From IDS-8 sp040902105 (lineage in GTDB: Bacteria > Pseudomonadota > Gammaproteobacteria > Steroidobacterales > Woeseiaceae), in NCBI GenBank assembly GCA_040902105.1, contig JBBDXW010000030.1, forward strand, positions 1 through 32,034: a stretch of DNA of 32,034 nt. Reading direction: 5' to 3'. The position numbers and the translations under genes are program-made. The notes beneath the pieces were generated by a model. It saw only the letters and a list, made by a program, of their open reading frames with translations. It ran no database searches and was not told where the DNA came from. Of the stretch, positions 14,746-23,147 are shown one piece after another. Position 1 is the stretch's first letter. Each line of letters starts with the position of its first letter.

Positions 14746-16797
14746 TTACCAGATTTTTACGCGTTCGGAGGGTGGCAGGTACAGCGCATCTTCTTCACGC
14801 ACGTCGAATGCCTGGTAGAACGCCGGCACGTTACGCACAACGCCATTGATGCGATACATGCGCGGCGAATGCGGGTCGGTTTCGATCTGGGTGCGCAGCG
14901 ACTCTTCGCGATATTTGTACCTCCAGGCCTGTCCATATCCGAGGAACACTCGTTGCTCGCCGGTGAATCCGTCCATTACCGGCGCTTCCTTTCCGTCCAG
15001 CGAGATCTTGTACGCGAGTAAAGCAATGCTGAGGCCTCCGAGGTCTCCGATATTTTCGCCGAGCGTAAACTCACCGTTTACGTTGATGTCATCGTAGGGT
15101 TTGAAAGACGAATATTGCTCGACGAGCTTTGCCGTGCGCTTTTTGAATTCCGCAGCGTCCGCATCGGTCCACCAGTTACGAAGCACACCGTCGCCATCGA
15201 AGGTGCTGCCGGAGTCGTCAAAGCCGTGGCCGATCTCGTGGCCGATGACTGCGCCGATGGCACCGTAGTTGACGGCATCTTCCGCGTACAGATCGAAGTA
15301 CGGCGGCTGCAGTATTGCGGCCGGGAACACGATTTCATTGAGCGGCGGGTTGTAATACGCGTTCACGGTCTGTGGCGTCATCTGCCACTCGTGCTTCTGC
15401 ACCGGGCCCTTCTGCTTTTCCAGTTGCTGCTCGTAGACGACCAGCGCAGAGCGTTGCAGATTGCCGAACAGATCGTCATTTTCGATTTGGAGGGCGGAAT
15501 AATCCTTCCAGATGTCCGGATAACCGATCTTGGGCGTGAACTTGGACAATTTGTCCAGCGCCTGGACCTTCGTTTCATCCGTCATCCAGTCAAGTTCCTG
15601 AATACTCGCTTCATACGCCTTGAGGAGATTGTTGACGAGTTCAAGCATCCTTTCCTTGGCTTCCGGCGGGAAATGCTCCTTGACGTACACTTTTCCGACC
15701 ACCTCGCCCAAGTTGGCGTTGACGGCGTTGACCCCGCGACGCCATTGCGGCAATGGCTCCTCGGTGCCCAGCAGCGTCTTGCTGTAGAACTCGAAATTCT
15801 GCCGGTCGAGTTCTTCGGTCAGAATACCCGCGGAGGCGTTCAACACGGCCCATTTGAGATACGTCTTCCAGGTATCGAGGTTGGTGCTGGTAATAATGCC
15901 GTCCAGCGCCTTGACGTAATCGAGTTGCGTTACGACGATGCCGTCGATATCGGGAATTCCGGCTTCGGTCAGATATGCGTCCCAGTGGAAATCCGGCATC
16001 AGCTTCGGGAGCTCTCCGGTCGGGATCTTGTTGTAGAGAGCAACCATATCGCGCGTCTGTTCCTTCTTCATGTGCTCGGCGGCGAGGCGCGTTTCGAGTT
16101 TCATGATCGTGTCGGCATCAGCCCTGTTGCCAATTCCGGCCATGTCCAGCATGGTTGCGACGTGTGCGACGTACTTCTGGCGAATTTCCTCGGAGCGCGG
16201 ATCTTCCTTGAAGTAATATTCGCGATCCGGCAGGCCGATGCCACCCTGGTAGATGTACATCATGTAGGTGTTCGGATCCTTGAAATCGACGTACTGTAAA
16301 AGCGCGAACGGCATGCCTAAACCGACTTTGTTCGCTTCCGCAAAGTAGACCGCCAGCTCCTCGTAATCTCCGATGGCATCGATTTTCTCGAGTTCATTGT
16401 CCAGTGGCGACGTTCCGAGCGCGTTTCGCGTCTCCATGTCCATGTAGGACTCGTAGAGGTCGCCGACTTTCTGCTCGTCGCTGCCCCTGGCGAAATCGCC
16501 TTCGGCCGATTTCTCGATGATCGCCTTGACGTGCTCCTGCGCCTGGTCGTTCAGTATTGTGCCGATGCCGTACCCGGGTTTGTCTGCGGGAATTGTCGTC
16601 GCATCGATCCACCCGCCGTTGACGTACGCGTTGAAGTCGTCCCCGGGCTGCACCCCGGTGTTCATGTTCTTGAGCAACAATCCCGAGTGCAATTCGGCAT
16701 CTGTAGCTGGATCGACCGCAACGGCGTCGTTGTTATCCTGGCCGCAGGCGCTTAGTGCCAGGGAAAATGCAATGCATCCGATTGTTTTTCTATTCAC
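14746..16797 (-). CDS. M13-family (neprilysin/PepO-like) zinc endopeptidase lipoprotein
   Basis: 683 residues from a GTG start at 16797, preceded by TGAGGT. The signal peptide ends in the lipobox LSAC, so this is an envelope lipoprotein. The M13 hallmarks are complete: NAYYNPPLNEIVFPAAILQPP (quoted in part: NAYYNPPLNEIVFPA), zinc site HEIGH (His520, Glu521, His524), third ligand in ENIGD (Glu581, with Asp585), and the C-terminal SPRMYRINGVVRNVPAFYQAF with the substrate-carboxylate arginine and ending in W (KIW). M13 enzymes cleave small peptides, and bacterial secreted copies are thought to serve peptide nutrition. The 243-base upstream gap to rarD shows no other gene. Confidence 0.95.
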   Translation of the reverse strand: MNRKTIGCIAFSLALSACGQDNNDAVAVDPATDAELHSGLLLKNMNTGVQPGDDFNAYVNGGWIDATTIPADKPGYGIGTILNDQAQEHVKAIIEKSAEGDFARGSDEQKVGDLYESYMDMETRNALGTSPLDNELEKIDAIGDYEELAVYFAEANKVGLGMPFALLQYVDFKDPNTYMMYIYQGGIGLPDREYYFKEDPRSEEIRQKYVAHVATMLDMAGIGNRADADTIMKLETRLAAEHMKKEQTRDMVALYNKIPTGELPKLMPDFHWDAYLTEAGIPDIDGIVVTQLDYVKALDGIITSTNLDTWKTYLKWAVLNASAGILTEELDRQNFEFYSKTLLGTEEPLPQWRRGVNAVNANLGEVVGKVYVKEHFPPEAKERMLELVNNLLKAYEASIQELDWMTDETKVQALDKLSKFTPKIGYPDIWKDYSALQIENDDLFGNLQRSALVVYEQQLEKQKGPVQKHEWQMTPQTVNAYYNPPLNEIVFPAAILQPPYFDLYAEDAVNYGAIGAVIGHEIGHGFDDSGSTFDGDGVLRNWWTDADAAEFKKRTAKLVEQYSSFKPYDDINVNGEFTLGENIGDLGGLSIALLAYKISLDGKEAPVMDGFTGEQRVFLGYGQAWRYKYREESLRTQIETDPHSPRMYRINGVVRNVPAFYQAFDVREEDALYLPPSERVKIW

Positions 16798-17040
16798 AGT
16801 GATACCTCATTTTTCAGGATTCGGCCGGGCGGCACCCGCCTTTCATGGCACTGTTATTTACCCATGCCAACCGGGAACAGCGTTCGGGCACAGCCGGCTG
16901 GGCTGGTTTATGCGCATTCCGGGACAAAATTGCAGCCATTATGATCAAAAAGGCCGTCGTTGGTTCAATTGACTGTCCGTTCCGCGATCCCGGAGGCCGG
17001 ACTCGTATGCGGTTTCGAGCAATCCGCCTCCACCTCACTG

Positions 17041-18027
17041 TCACCCACCCGCGGTCACGGGCAGCGGCTCCCGCCGCCGGCTCGACCGCCATGCATCCCA
17101 GCTGAACACGGTCACCGCAATCCAGATCAGCGTAAAGCAGACGGTATGCGCGCGCGTCAGTTCTTCTCCGTAGGCGAGACCCACCAGGAACTGAAGCGTC
17201 GGCGCAATGAACTGCATGATGCCGATGGTCGACAACCGGAGCCGCCGCGCAGCAAGGGCAAAACACAGCAACGGCACAACGGTTAAGGGGCCGGCGAGCA
17301 TCAGCCCGGCCATCATGGCCGGGTCGTCGACACGGAAATACGAATTGCCGGAGCGCATCAGCCACATCAGGTAAGCGAGCGACAGCGGAAGCAGGATCAA
17401 GGTCTCGATAAACAGTCCGGACATCCCTCCGACCTCGACCCGACTGCGAGTCACGCCGTAGATGGTGAAAGAGACGGCCAGCGTCAACGAAATGATCGGG
17501 AACTCACCGCCGCTGACGGTCAGTACGGCCACGCCAACCGCCGCGAGAATAACGGCCGTCGTCTGAAATGCGCGCAGTCTCTCGCGCAGAACGATCACGC
17601 CGATCACGACGTACATCAATGGATTGATGTAATAGCCCAGGCTTGCCTGGAAAATATGTCCCCGTTGTACCGCAATGATAAACACGAGCCAGTTGATTGC
17701 GATGACGACAGCGGCAAGCGCCAGCAAGGCCAGCGTGCGGCGGTGAGTCACGGCCCGTTTCACTTCAGGCCATTGCCGCCGGGCAAGGACGATCAGGGCC
17801 CCAAACGGGACTGCCCAGACAACCCGGTGCGCCAGCACTTCGAGTGCCGGCACCGCTTCGATCAGCTTGAAGTAGATCGGCAGGAAGCCCCAGATCGTAT
17901 AGGCAATGAATGCCGTTATAACGCCGTCGCGCGTACGATCGGCGCCCGCCTCATCGGGCGGAGCAGTCCGGATGGTCACGAAGGTCGTCAGGTGCCCGTC
18001 AGGTGCCGGACTTGGATCTTTGGACAT
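17041..18027 (-). CDS. rarD: RarD/EamA-family permease
   Basis: Up to 328 residues with about ten transmembrane helices, starting GVITAFIAYTIWGFLPIYFKL, a RarD hallmark; WLVFIIAVQRGHIFQASLGYYINPL (quoted in part: GHIFQASLGYYINPL) and GIMQFIAPTLQFLVGLAYGE are the other signature regions. RarD proteins are drug/metabolite-superfamily transporters named for chloramphenicol sensitivity; their substrate is unclear. The start is ambiguous: ATG 18027 lies inside the left arm of the family A palindrome, giving the odd N terminus MSKDPSPAPDGH; GTG 17979, outside the repeat, is an alternative without a clear Shine-Dalgarno. The repeat separates it from the lipoprotein gene upstream. Confidence 0.88.
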   Translation of the reverse strand: MSKDPSPAPDGHLTTFVTIRTAPPDEAGADRTRDGVITAFIAYTIWGFLPIYFKLIEAVPALEVLAHRVVWAVPFGALIVLARRQWPEVKRAVTHRRTLALLALAAVVIAINWLVFIIAVQRGHIFQASLGYYINPLMYVVIGVIVLRERLRAFQTTAVILAAVGVAVLTVSGGEFPIISLTLAVSFTIYGVTRSRVEVGGMSGLFIETLILLPLSLAYLMWLMRSGNSYFRVDDPAMMAGLMLAGPLTVVPLLCFALAARRLRLSTIGIMQFIAPTLQFLVGLAYGEELTRAHTVCFTLIWIAVTVFSWDAWRSSRRREPLPVTAGG

Positions 18028-18092
18028 TTCGCAATACGTCGATGCGGATCACTCGTGCCAGTGAAATGTCCAAAGATCCAAGTCCGGCACCT
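18001..18092. repeat. family A palindromic repeat, copy 2
   Basis: A perfect 30-bp inverted repeat: arm AGGTGCCGGACTTGGATCTT continuing to 18030, its reverse complement at 18063-18092, loop 18031-18062 of 32 nt. The arm differs from copy 1 at one short position (ATCTTTGG instead of ATTATTGG), and both arms carry the same change. A partial duplicate, GTCAGGTGCC, lies just left at 17987-17996. The right arm overlaps the stop codon of the lipoprotein gene, and the left arm holds the first ATG of rarD. Confidence 0.92.
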
Positions 18093-18585
18093 AACTTCCT
18101 TCCAGCCGCGTCAGCAGCAAGCGGGCCAGTTCCTGGTAGGGTGCGCGATTCTCATCGTCCTGCAGCGGTTTGACCTGCAGTGTGCGGCCACTGCGATTGA
18201 CAAACAGGCCAATGTCGGTCCAGACGGCGGCATCGCCGATCCCCTGCACGAAGCGCGGATTGACGCTCTCGCCCAGTTCCTGTTCCAGTAAATTGACCCG
18301 GGCCTGCAGGTCGTCGCTGTATGAATGGAGTTCGTACTTTACGAACGGCTTGTCGGTGGCCGCGTCATTCCAGGTGCATTGCCGATTTGACGAACCCGAC
18401 GCACTGTCCGTCGTCAGCGGGTTGACAAAAATCTGCTGCAGATCGCTTTGCCGGACCAGCTCGCAGGCAGGCTTCTCGGGCGGCTTGCCGCCGGATACCT
18501 GCTGCTCGGGTATTTCTTCTCCGCAGGCGCCGATGAGCATGAGACCGGTCAGCAGACCGATACCAGCCGTGCGTCTACATCTCAT
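18091..18585 (-). CDS. small lipoprotein of unknown function
   Basis: About 164 residues from ATG 18585, chosen because AGGGAGACAGGA lies directly upstream; a longer frame to 18612 adds an unlikely acidic N terminus. Signal peptide GIGLLTGLMLIGAC ends in a lipobox, so it is lipid-anchored. The mature part begins with a disordered GEEIPEQQVSGGKPPEK and continues with CELVRQSDLQQIF and CTWND, a two-cysteine layout similar to DUF3558-type small lipoproteins; I would not insist on that family. The TAG stop codon is formed by the terminal TTAGGTG of the adjoining palindromic repeat, so the last residues may have changed when the element arrived. Confidence 0.75.
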   Translation of the reverse strand: MRCRRTAGIGLLTGLMLIGACGEEIPEQQVSGGKPPEKPACELVRQSDLQQIFVNPLTTDSASGSSNRQCTWNDAATDKPFVKYELHSYSDDLQARVNLLEQELGESVNPRFVQGIGDAAVWTDIGLFVNRSGRTLQVKPLQDDENRAPYQELARLLLTRLEGS

Positions 18586-18678
18586 TCCTGTCTCCCTGGC
18601 GTCATCGTCCAAATCAGCCTACGCCCGTGGTGCGGCAAAATCCAGACGCCGCGGGGGACATGGTGCGGCCCGCCGGCG

Positions 18679-19188
18679 CTACTTCCTTTCACCGAGGAAA
18701 TCCATCTTGCCGATCGCCAGACCGTTGTGCCGCAGGATGTTGTAGGCCGTCGTAACGTGAAAGTAAAAATTCGGCAACACGAATCCCAATACGTAGTCAC
18801 GGCCCGTGAATTCAAACGTGCGATTCGGAAACTTGAGTTCGATGTCTTTTGTTTCGGAACCTTCGAACTGGCCCGGCTTGAAACCTGCAAGATAATTCAG
18901 CGCCTTGCGAATGCGGCCGTGAATGTCATCGAACGTGGCCTCGTCATCCGCCCATGACGGCATCTCGGTGCTGCTCAAGCGCGCGGCGGCACCTTTCGCC
19001 GTATCCGTTGCGATACGGATGTGCGCCACGAACGGCAACATGTCGGGGTAGAGCCTTGCCTGGATCAACACCTCCGGGTCGATCTTTTTTTCCTCAGCGT
19101 ACGCCTCGGCTTTGGAAACAATCGAGTCGAGGTTCAACAACATGCGCGAAAGCGCGGACACGGTCAGGTCAAATTCGGAGATTGCCAC
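18679..19188 (-). CDS. DUF1993 family protein
   Basis: 169 residues from GTG 19188, preceded by AAAGGAG with five-base spacing; the open frame continues to a TTG at 19209, which lacks a ribosome binding site. Family features: LSRMLLNLDSIVSKAEAYAEEKKIDPEVL (quoted in part: LSRMLLNLDSIVSKAEAYA), ARLYPDMLPF, RIATDTAKGAAARLS, and the C-terminal PNFYFHVTTAYNILRHNG then IGKMDFLG. These proteins resemble the DinB-like four-helix fold, with conserved His residues; no activity is established. It follows gfa on the same strand with a strong hairpin in between. Confidence 0.9.
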   Translation of the reverse strand: MAISEFDLTVSALSRMLLNLDSIVSKAEAYAEEKKIDPEVLIQARLYPDMLPFVAHIRIATDTAKGAAARLSSTEMPSWADDEATFDDIHGRIRKALNYLAGFKPGQFEGSETKDIELKFPNRTFEFTGRDYVLGFVLPNFYFHVTTAYNILRHNGLAIGKMDFLGERK

Positions 19189-19239
19189 CAGGACTCCTTT
19201 ATTGGTCAACAGTTCAGCATCCCGTCTGCCCGGGAAATT

Positions 19240-19268
19240 GCGGCCGGCGCATAAGCCGCGCCGGCCGC
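19240..19268. terminator. strong G+C-rich hairpin between gfa and the DUF1993 gene
   Basis: A perfect 11-bp stem (GCGGCCGGCGC with its reverse complement) closes a 7-nt loop. It lies downstream of the gfa stop in the direction of transcription. No U-tract follows, so it is at best an imperfect intrinsic terminator or a transcript-stabilising hairpin. Confidence 0.45.
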
Positions 19269-19319
19269 TGCCTCGTTACAAAATTTAAGTGTGACGCGCC
19301 CGCAGGCGCCTGGACGAAT

Positions 19320-19898
19320 TCACGCCGCAAGTTTGCCGGTCGATTTGGCGACGTGCGTCGCGATTGCGTCCATGAGCGGCGGCGACAGGCAGTCGTATGG
19401 CTCGAGGCCGATGTCCTTCAGCCTCTTGCGCACGTTCGTCATCTTTGCAGGACTGAACCCTGCCTCGATGATCGATGAGACAAAAGCCGCAAACTCGGGC
19501 GGCGACCAGCCATCCTGCGACGACAACTCGGTGTGAATAAAATCGAGGCCGTAAAACGGGTGCTTTTTGTCGTCGATGTGACCGTACATGTGCACGCCGC
19601 ATTTACTGCAGGCATAGCGCTTGATAACGGCTTTCTCGTCGACGACTTTCAGCTTGTCCTTGTTTGCGGTTACCTTGACGGAATCGCTCGACACCACTGC
19701 AACCATGGAAAAAAGGGCGCCGTCGGGCTTCCAGCATTTGCTGCAACCGCAGACATGATTGTGAGCGGATTGACTCGATACCGACACCGTCACCGGTTTA
19801 TCCTTGCATTTACACACCAGCGTTCCGCCGCTGAATCCACTGGCGGCTTTTTTGAATCCCTTGTCGACCGAGGGATGGATGGAAACATCGTTACTCAT
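19320..19898 (-). CDS. gfa: S-(hydroxymethyl)glutathione synthase / glutathione-dependent formaldehyde-activating enzyme
   Basis: 192 residues, the family's usual length. The two zinc sites are complete: Cys29 and Cys31 (LVCKCKDK), Cys50, Cys52 and Cys55 (HVCGCSKCWKPDGALFS), and Cys97 and Cys100 (YACSKCGVHMYG). The C-terminal IGLEPYDCLSPPLMDAIATH is typical of Gfa. The enzyme is reported to accelerate addition of formaldehyde to glutathione, feeding the formaldehyde dehydrogenase route, though a role as glutathione carrier has also been argued. Start ATG 19898 has a near-perfect AAAGGAGG. The partner dehydrogenase genes (adhC, fghA) are not in this window. Confidence 0.95.
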   Translation of the reverse strand: MSNDVSIHPSVDKGFKKAASGFSGGTLVCKCKDKPVTVSVSSQSAHNHVCGCSKCWKPDGALFSMVAVVSSDSVKVTANKDKLKVVDEKAVIKRYACSKCGVHMYGHIDDKKHPFYGLDFIHTELSSQDGWSPPEFAAFVSSIIEAGFSPAKMTNVRKRLKDIGLEPYDCLSPPLMDAIATHVAKSTGKLAA

Positions 19899-19929
19899 AA
19901 TTGCCTCCTTTCAAGGTGGACTTGTTACT

Positions 19930-19954
19930 GCCCCGATCGCAACGGGATCGGGGC
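19930..19954. terminator. hairpin downstream of recQ
   Basis: GCCCCGATC and its reverse complement form a 9-bp stem with a 7-nt loop, 70 bases past the recQ stop in the direction of transcription and upstream of gfa. No U-run follows, so assignment as a terminator is tentative. Confidence 0.4.
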
Positions 19955-20023
19955 TAAATCTGGCGCCGGGTTTCTCAACCAGCGACAAGTGTACAACGCC
20001 CCGCCATGCGGTTAAGCATATTC

Positions 20024-21820
20024 TCATGCATATTCCCTGATTACCGTCAAAAACGCCTCCCCGTAGCGCTCCAGTTTTGTCTGGCCGACGCCGTTGATGC
20101 CGAGCAGCTCGTTCGCGTCCCTCGGCCGGCAGGCCATCATCTGCCTGAGCGTTGCATCGTGAAAAATGACGTACGGCGGTACGTTCTGTTCACTGGCGAG
20201 CGTTTGCCGGCAGCCGCGCAGGGCCTCCCACAACTCCCGGTCGGTCTCCGCGACGGCGACTTTGACAGCTTGCCGCTTTTTCGCGGGCGCCGGCACTGGG
20301 ATGTCTTCGCGCAGACGAACGGCTACGTCGCCGCGCAACAGCAGCCTGCTCTTCTCCTCGAGGACCAGTGCGCCGAAGCGCTGCGGGTCCGCCCGCAGGT
20401 AGCCCTGCACGATCAGCTGCCGCATGACCGATCGCCACGCGCTGGCCTGCAGCTCCTTGCCGATGCCGAAAACGCTCAGTGAGTCGTGGCGATGCTGCAG
20501 CACTTTGTCCGTCGCCTTGCCAAGCAGCACGTCGACCACGTGCACGGCGCCGAAACGCTGCCCGGTGCGGTACACGGCGGACAAAAGCTTCTGCGACGCC
20601 TCGGTGCCGTCCCAGGTGACGGGGGGAATCAGGCAGATATCGCAGTTGCCGCATGGGGCCTCTGGCACGTCGCCGAAGTATTCGAGCAAGGCGCGTCGGC
20701 GGCAGCTCGTCATTTCACACCACCCAAGCAGGGCATCGAGCTTCTGCCGTTCATTCCGCTTGTATTCTTCCGTGGCCGCGGACTCATCCATCATCAGCCG
20801 GAGTCTCACCACGTCCTGCAAGCCATAGATCATCCACGCATCCGCCGGCTGGCCGTCCCGGCCAGCGCGGCCGGTTTCCTGATAATACGATTCGATGCTT
20901 TTCGGCAGATCGAGATGCGCGACGAAACGCACGTCCGGTTTGTCGATGCCCATGCCGAACGCAATGGTTGCGACAATAAGCACCGCGTCTTCCATCAAAA
21001 AGCGTTTCTGGTGACCCGCCCGGACTTCCCCCGGGAGGCCGGCGTGGTATGGCAGGGCCGTGAAGCCCTGGGTCTGCAGCCATTCCGCCGTGCTTTCGGT
21101 TTTCTTCCGCGACAGGCAATAGACGATGCCCGCTTCATTGCGGTGATTCGCCAGGAACTGCAGTAGCTGCCGGCGCGCATCGGACTTTGCCTGAACCAGG
21201 TAACGGATGTTCGGGCGGTCGAAGCCGCTCACGAACACCTGCGGATCCTGCAACTCCAGGCGATTTATTATTTCCGTGCGCGTGCGAGCCGTCGCAGTCG
21301 CCGTCAACGCCATGCGCGGCACACCGGGGAACATCTCGCGGAGCCGGTTCAGCGCCAGGTAATCGGTGCGGAAATCGTGACCCCACTGCGAGACGCAATG
21401 CGCCTCGTCAATGGCGATGAGCGACACGGGCACGCTGGTGAGCAGCGCCTGCGTCTGTTCCTGCAACAGTCGCTCGGGCGCCACATACAGCAACTTCAAC
21501 TCGCGATTCCGAAGCTTCGATATGACCCGCTGCTGCTCGTTGAAACTCAAGGTCGAATTCAGATACGCGGCTTCGATACCGAGTTCGTGCAATGCAGCAA
21601 CCTGGTCCTGCATCAGTGCAATGAGCGGCGAAATGACGAGTGCCGTGCCGTCGCCGAGCAACGCCGGAATCTGGTAGCAGAGCGACTTGCCACCGCCGGT
21701 CGGCATCAGTACCAGCGAATCCTGGCCTGCCAGCGCCGCCACAATGGCCGCTTCCTGCTCACCCTGAAAGCCGGTGAAACCGAAAACGTCGTGCAATGTC
21801 CGATGAATATCCCCAGTCAC
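20024..21820 (-). CDS. recQ: ATP-dependent DNA helicase RecQ
   Basis: About 598 residues from GTG 21820, matching the usual RecQ length. Motif 0 GFTGFQGEQ, Walker A MPTGGGKSLCYQ (about 39-50), DEAH box with aromatic-rich loop IDEAHCVSQWGHDFR, motif IV-VI through YYQETGRAGRDGQP, the RecQ zinc cysteines (WCEMTSCRRR and CGNCDIC), winged helix, and a C-terminal HRDC domain (VIFHDATLRQMMACRPRDAN). It unwinds DNA with 3'-5' polarity in recombination and fork repair. The open frame runs upstream to 22450, but that part overlaps the divergent exporter gene and shows no family similarity. Confidence 0.95.
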   Translation of the reverse strand: MTGDIHRTLHDVFGFTGFQGEQEAAIVAALAGQDSLVLMPTGGGKSLCYQIPALLGDGTALVISPLIALMQDQVAALHELGIEAAYLNSTLSFNEQQRVISKLRNRELKLLYVAPERLLQEQTQALLTSVPVSLIAIDEAHCVSQWGHDFRTDYLALNRLREMFPGVPRMALTATATARTRTEIINRLELQDPQVFVSGFDRPNIRYLVQAKSDARRQLLQFLANHRNEAGIVYCLSRKKTESTAEWLQTQGFTALPYHAGLPGEVRAGHQKRFLMEDAVLIVATIAFGMGIDKPDVRFVAHLDLPKSIESYYQETGRAGRDGQPADAWMIYGLQDVVRLRLMMDESAATEEYKRNERQKLDALLGWCEMTSCRRRALLEYFGDVPEAPCGNCDICLIPPVTWDGTEASQKLLSAVYRTGQRFGAVHVVDVLLGKATDKVLQHRHDSLSVFGIGKELQASAWRSVMRQLIVQGYLRADPQRFGALVLEEKSRLLLRGDVAVRLREDIPVPAPAKKRQAVKVAVAETDRELWEALRGCRQTLASEQNVPPYVIFHDATLRQMMACRPRDANELLGINGVGQTKLERYGEAFLTVIREYA

Positions 21821-21886
21821 GCCGTCAGGATACAGAAGTTTTGATAGGATGCGCGCTGACGAAGCCTGGCAAAACAAGGGAAAACA

Positions 21887-23131
21887 ATGGCCGACCCGGA
21901 CGCCGCCCGGATAGGCGATCGAATCGGTGCACTCAAGATCGATCGCAAGGCACCGCCGGCCAGCACCGGCACATGGCGGTGGCTCATGCTGCCGATCCTG
22001 TTGCTTGCCGGGTTCGCAATCTGGTGGTTCTTCCTGCGCGCTGCAAGCGGCGCCGTCACCGTCGAGACCGAGACGGTACGTCGGCCGCCAAGTGCCGCGG
22101 CGGCGAATAGCGTGCTCGATGCATCCGGCTACGTCACGGCGCGACGCGAAGCGACGGTATCGGCCGAGACCACCGGCAAGGTTATCGAAGTGCTGGTCGA
22201 GGAAGGCATGGTCGTTGAGAAAAACCAGATCGTCGCCCGCCTCGACGACACGATACAGGCCGCCCAGACCGACCTTGCCCGCGCGCAGGCGCAGTCGGCG
22301 CGCGCCTCGCTGGTCGAGATCGAGGCGCAGCTTCGCGCCGCGCAGCTCGACCGCGATCGGCTGCGCGATCTCGCCGGGCGAAAGCTGACCAGCGTGGCAA
22401 GCCTCGACGCCGCGGAAGCCGGTTACGACACGCTCGCCGCACGGCTTCAAACCGGCCGCGAGAACGTGAAGGTTGCCGAGCGCAGTGTTGCGCTGGCGGA
22501 GGATGCCTTAGCCGACATGATCATCCGGGCGCCATTCGGCGGAGTGGTCGTATCCAAAGATGCGCAGCCCGGCGAAATGATCTCGCCGATATCGGCCGGC
22601 GGCGGGTTCACCCGCACCGGTATTTGCACCATCGTCGACATGGATTCCCTCGAAATCGAGGTCGACGTCAACGAGGCGTATATAGGGCGAGTGAGCAGTG
22701 GTCAGCGCGTCAGCGCAACGCTCGACGCCTACCCCGACTGGCAGATACCCGCCGAGGTGATCGCGATCGTGCCCACGGCCGACCGTCAAAAAGCGACCGT
22801 GCGGGTAAGAATCGGCTTTCTGGAGCGCGACGAACGGATCCTGCGCGACATGGGCGCCAACGTCGCATTCCTGGGCAGCGAGGCGCCGACGGAACCGCAG
22901 CAGCAACCGCAAGGCGTCATGGTGTCCGGCAAAGCGCTGCAATCGGATGATGCCGGAGACTTCGTCTGGCGCATCAGCGACAACGTCGTCGAGAGGCGGA
23001 GCGTCCGTCTCGGTGGCGCCCGGGACCGCGACCGCGTGCTCGTGCTTGAGGGACTGGCCGTTGGCGATACAATCGTGCAGTCGTCCGCCCAGCCCCTTCA
23101 AGCCGGGCAATCGATTAAGACCAGCGAATAA
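21887..23131 (+). CDS. periplasmic adaptor (HlyD/MacA-type membrane-fusion protein) of an ABC exporter
   Basis: 414 residues. An N-terminal cytoplasmic stub is followed by one transmembrane anchor (WLMLPILLLAGFAIWWFFL, about 32-50) with no signal-peptidase site. A lipoyl-like half motif (SGYVTARREATVSAETTGKV), a coiled-coil hairpin rich in Ala, Gln, Arg and Leu (about 115-215), the second lipoyl half IIRAPFGGVVVSKDAQPGEMI (quoted in part: IRAPFGGVVVSKDAQPGE), and beta-barrel and membrane-proximal domains follow. It should connect the permeases to an outer-membrane factor not encoded here. Start ATG 21887 has AAGGGA upstream. First gene of a four-gene operon, divergent from recQ. Confidence 0.92.
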   Translation: MADPDAARIGDRIGALKIDRKAPPASTGTWRWLMLPILLLAGFAIWWFFLRAASGAVTVETETVRRPPSAAAANSVLDASGYVTARREATVSAETTGKVIEVLVEEGMVVEKNQIVARLDDTIQAAQTDLARAQAQSARASLVEIEAQLRAAQLDRDRLRDLAGRKLTSVASLDAAEAGYDTLAARLQTGRENVKVAERSVALAEDALADMIIRAPFGGVVVSKDAQPGEMISPISAGGGFTRTGICTIVDMDSLEIEVDVNEAYIGRVSSGQRVSATLDAYPDWQIPAEVIAIVPTADRQKATVRVRIGFLERDERILRDMGANVAFLGSEAPTEPQQQPQGVMVSGKALQSDDAGDFVWRISDNVVERRSVRLGGARDRDRVLVLEGLAVGDTIVQSSAQPLQAGQSIKTSE

Positions 23132-23147
23132 GAACTACGGAGCGATT

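Noticed and set aside
15115..16299. 394-codon plus-strand frame inside the M13 peptidase gene
   Set aside because: Antisense shadow of a gene with an intact zinc site.
21821..22450. N-terminal extension of recQ
   Set aside because: It overlaps the divergent adaptor gene and adds ~210 residues with no RecQ similarity; GTG 21820 gives normal length.
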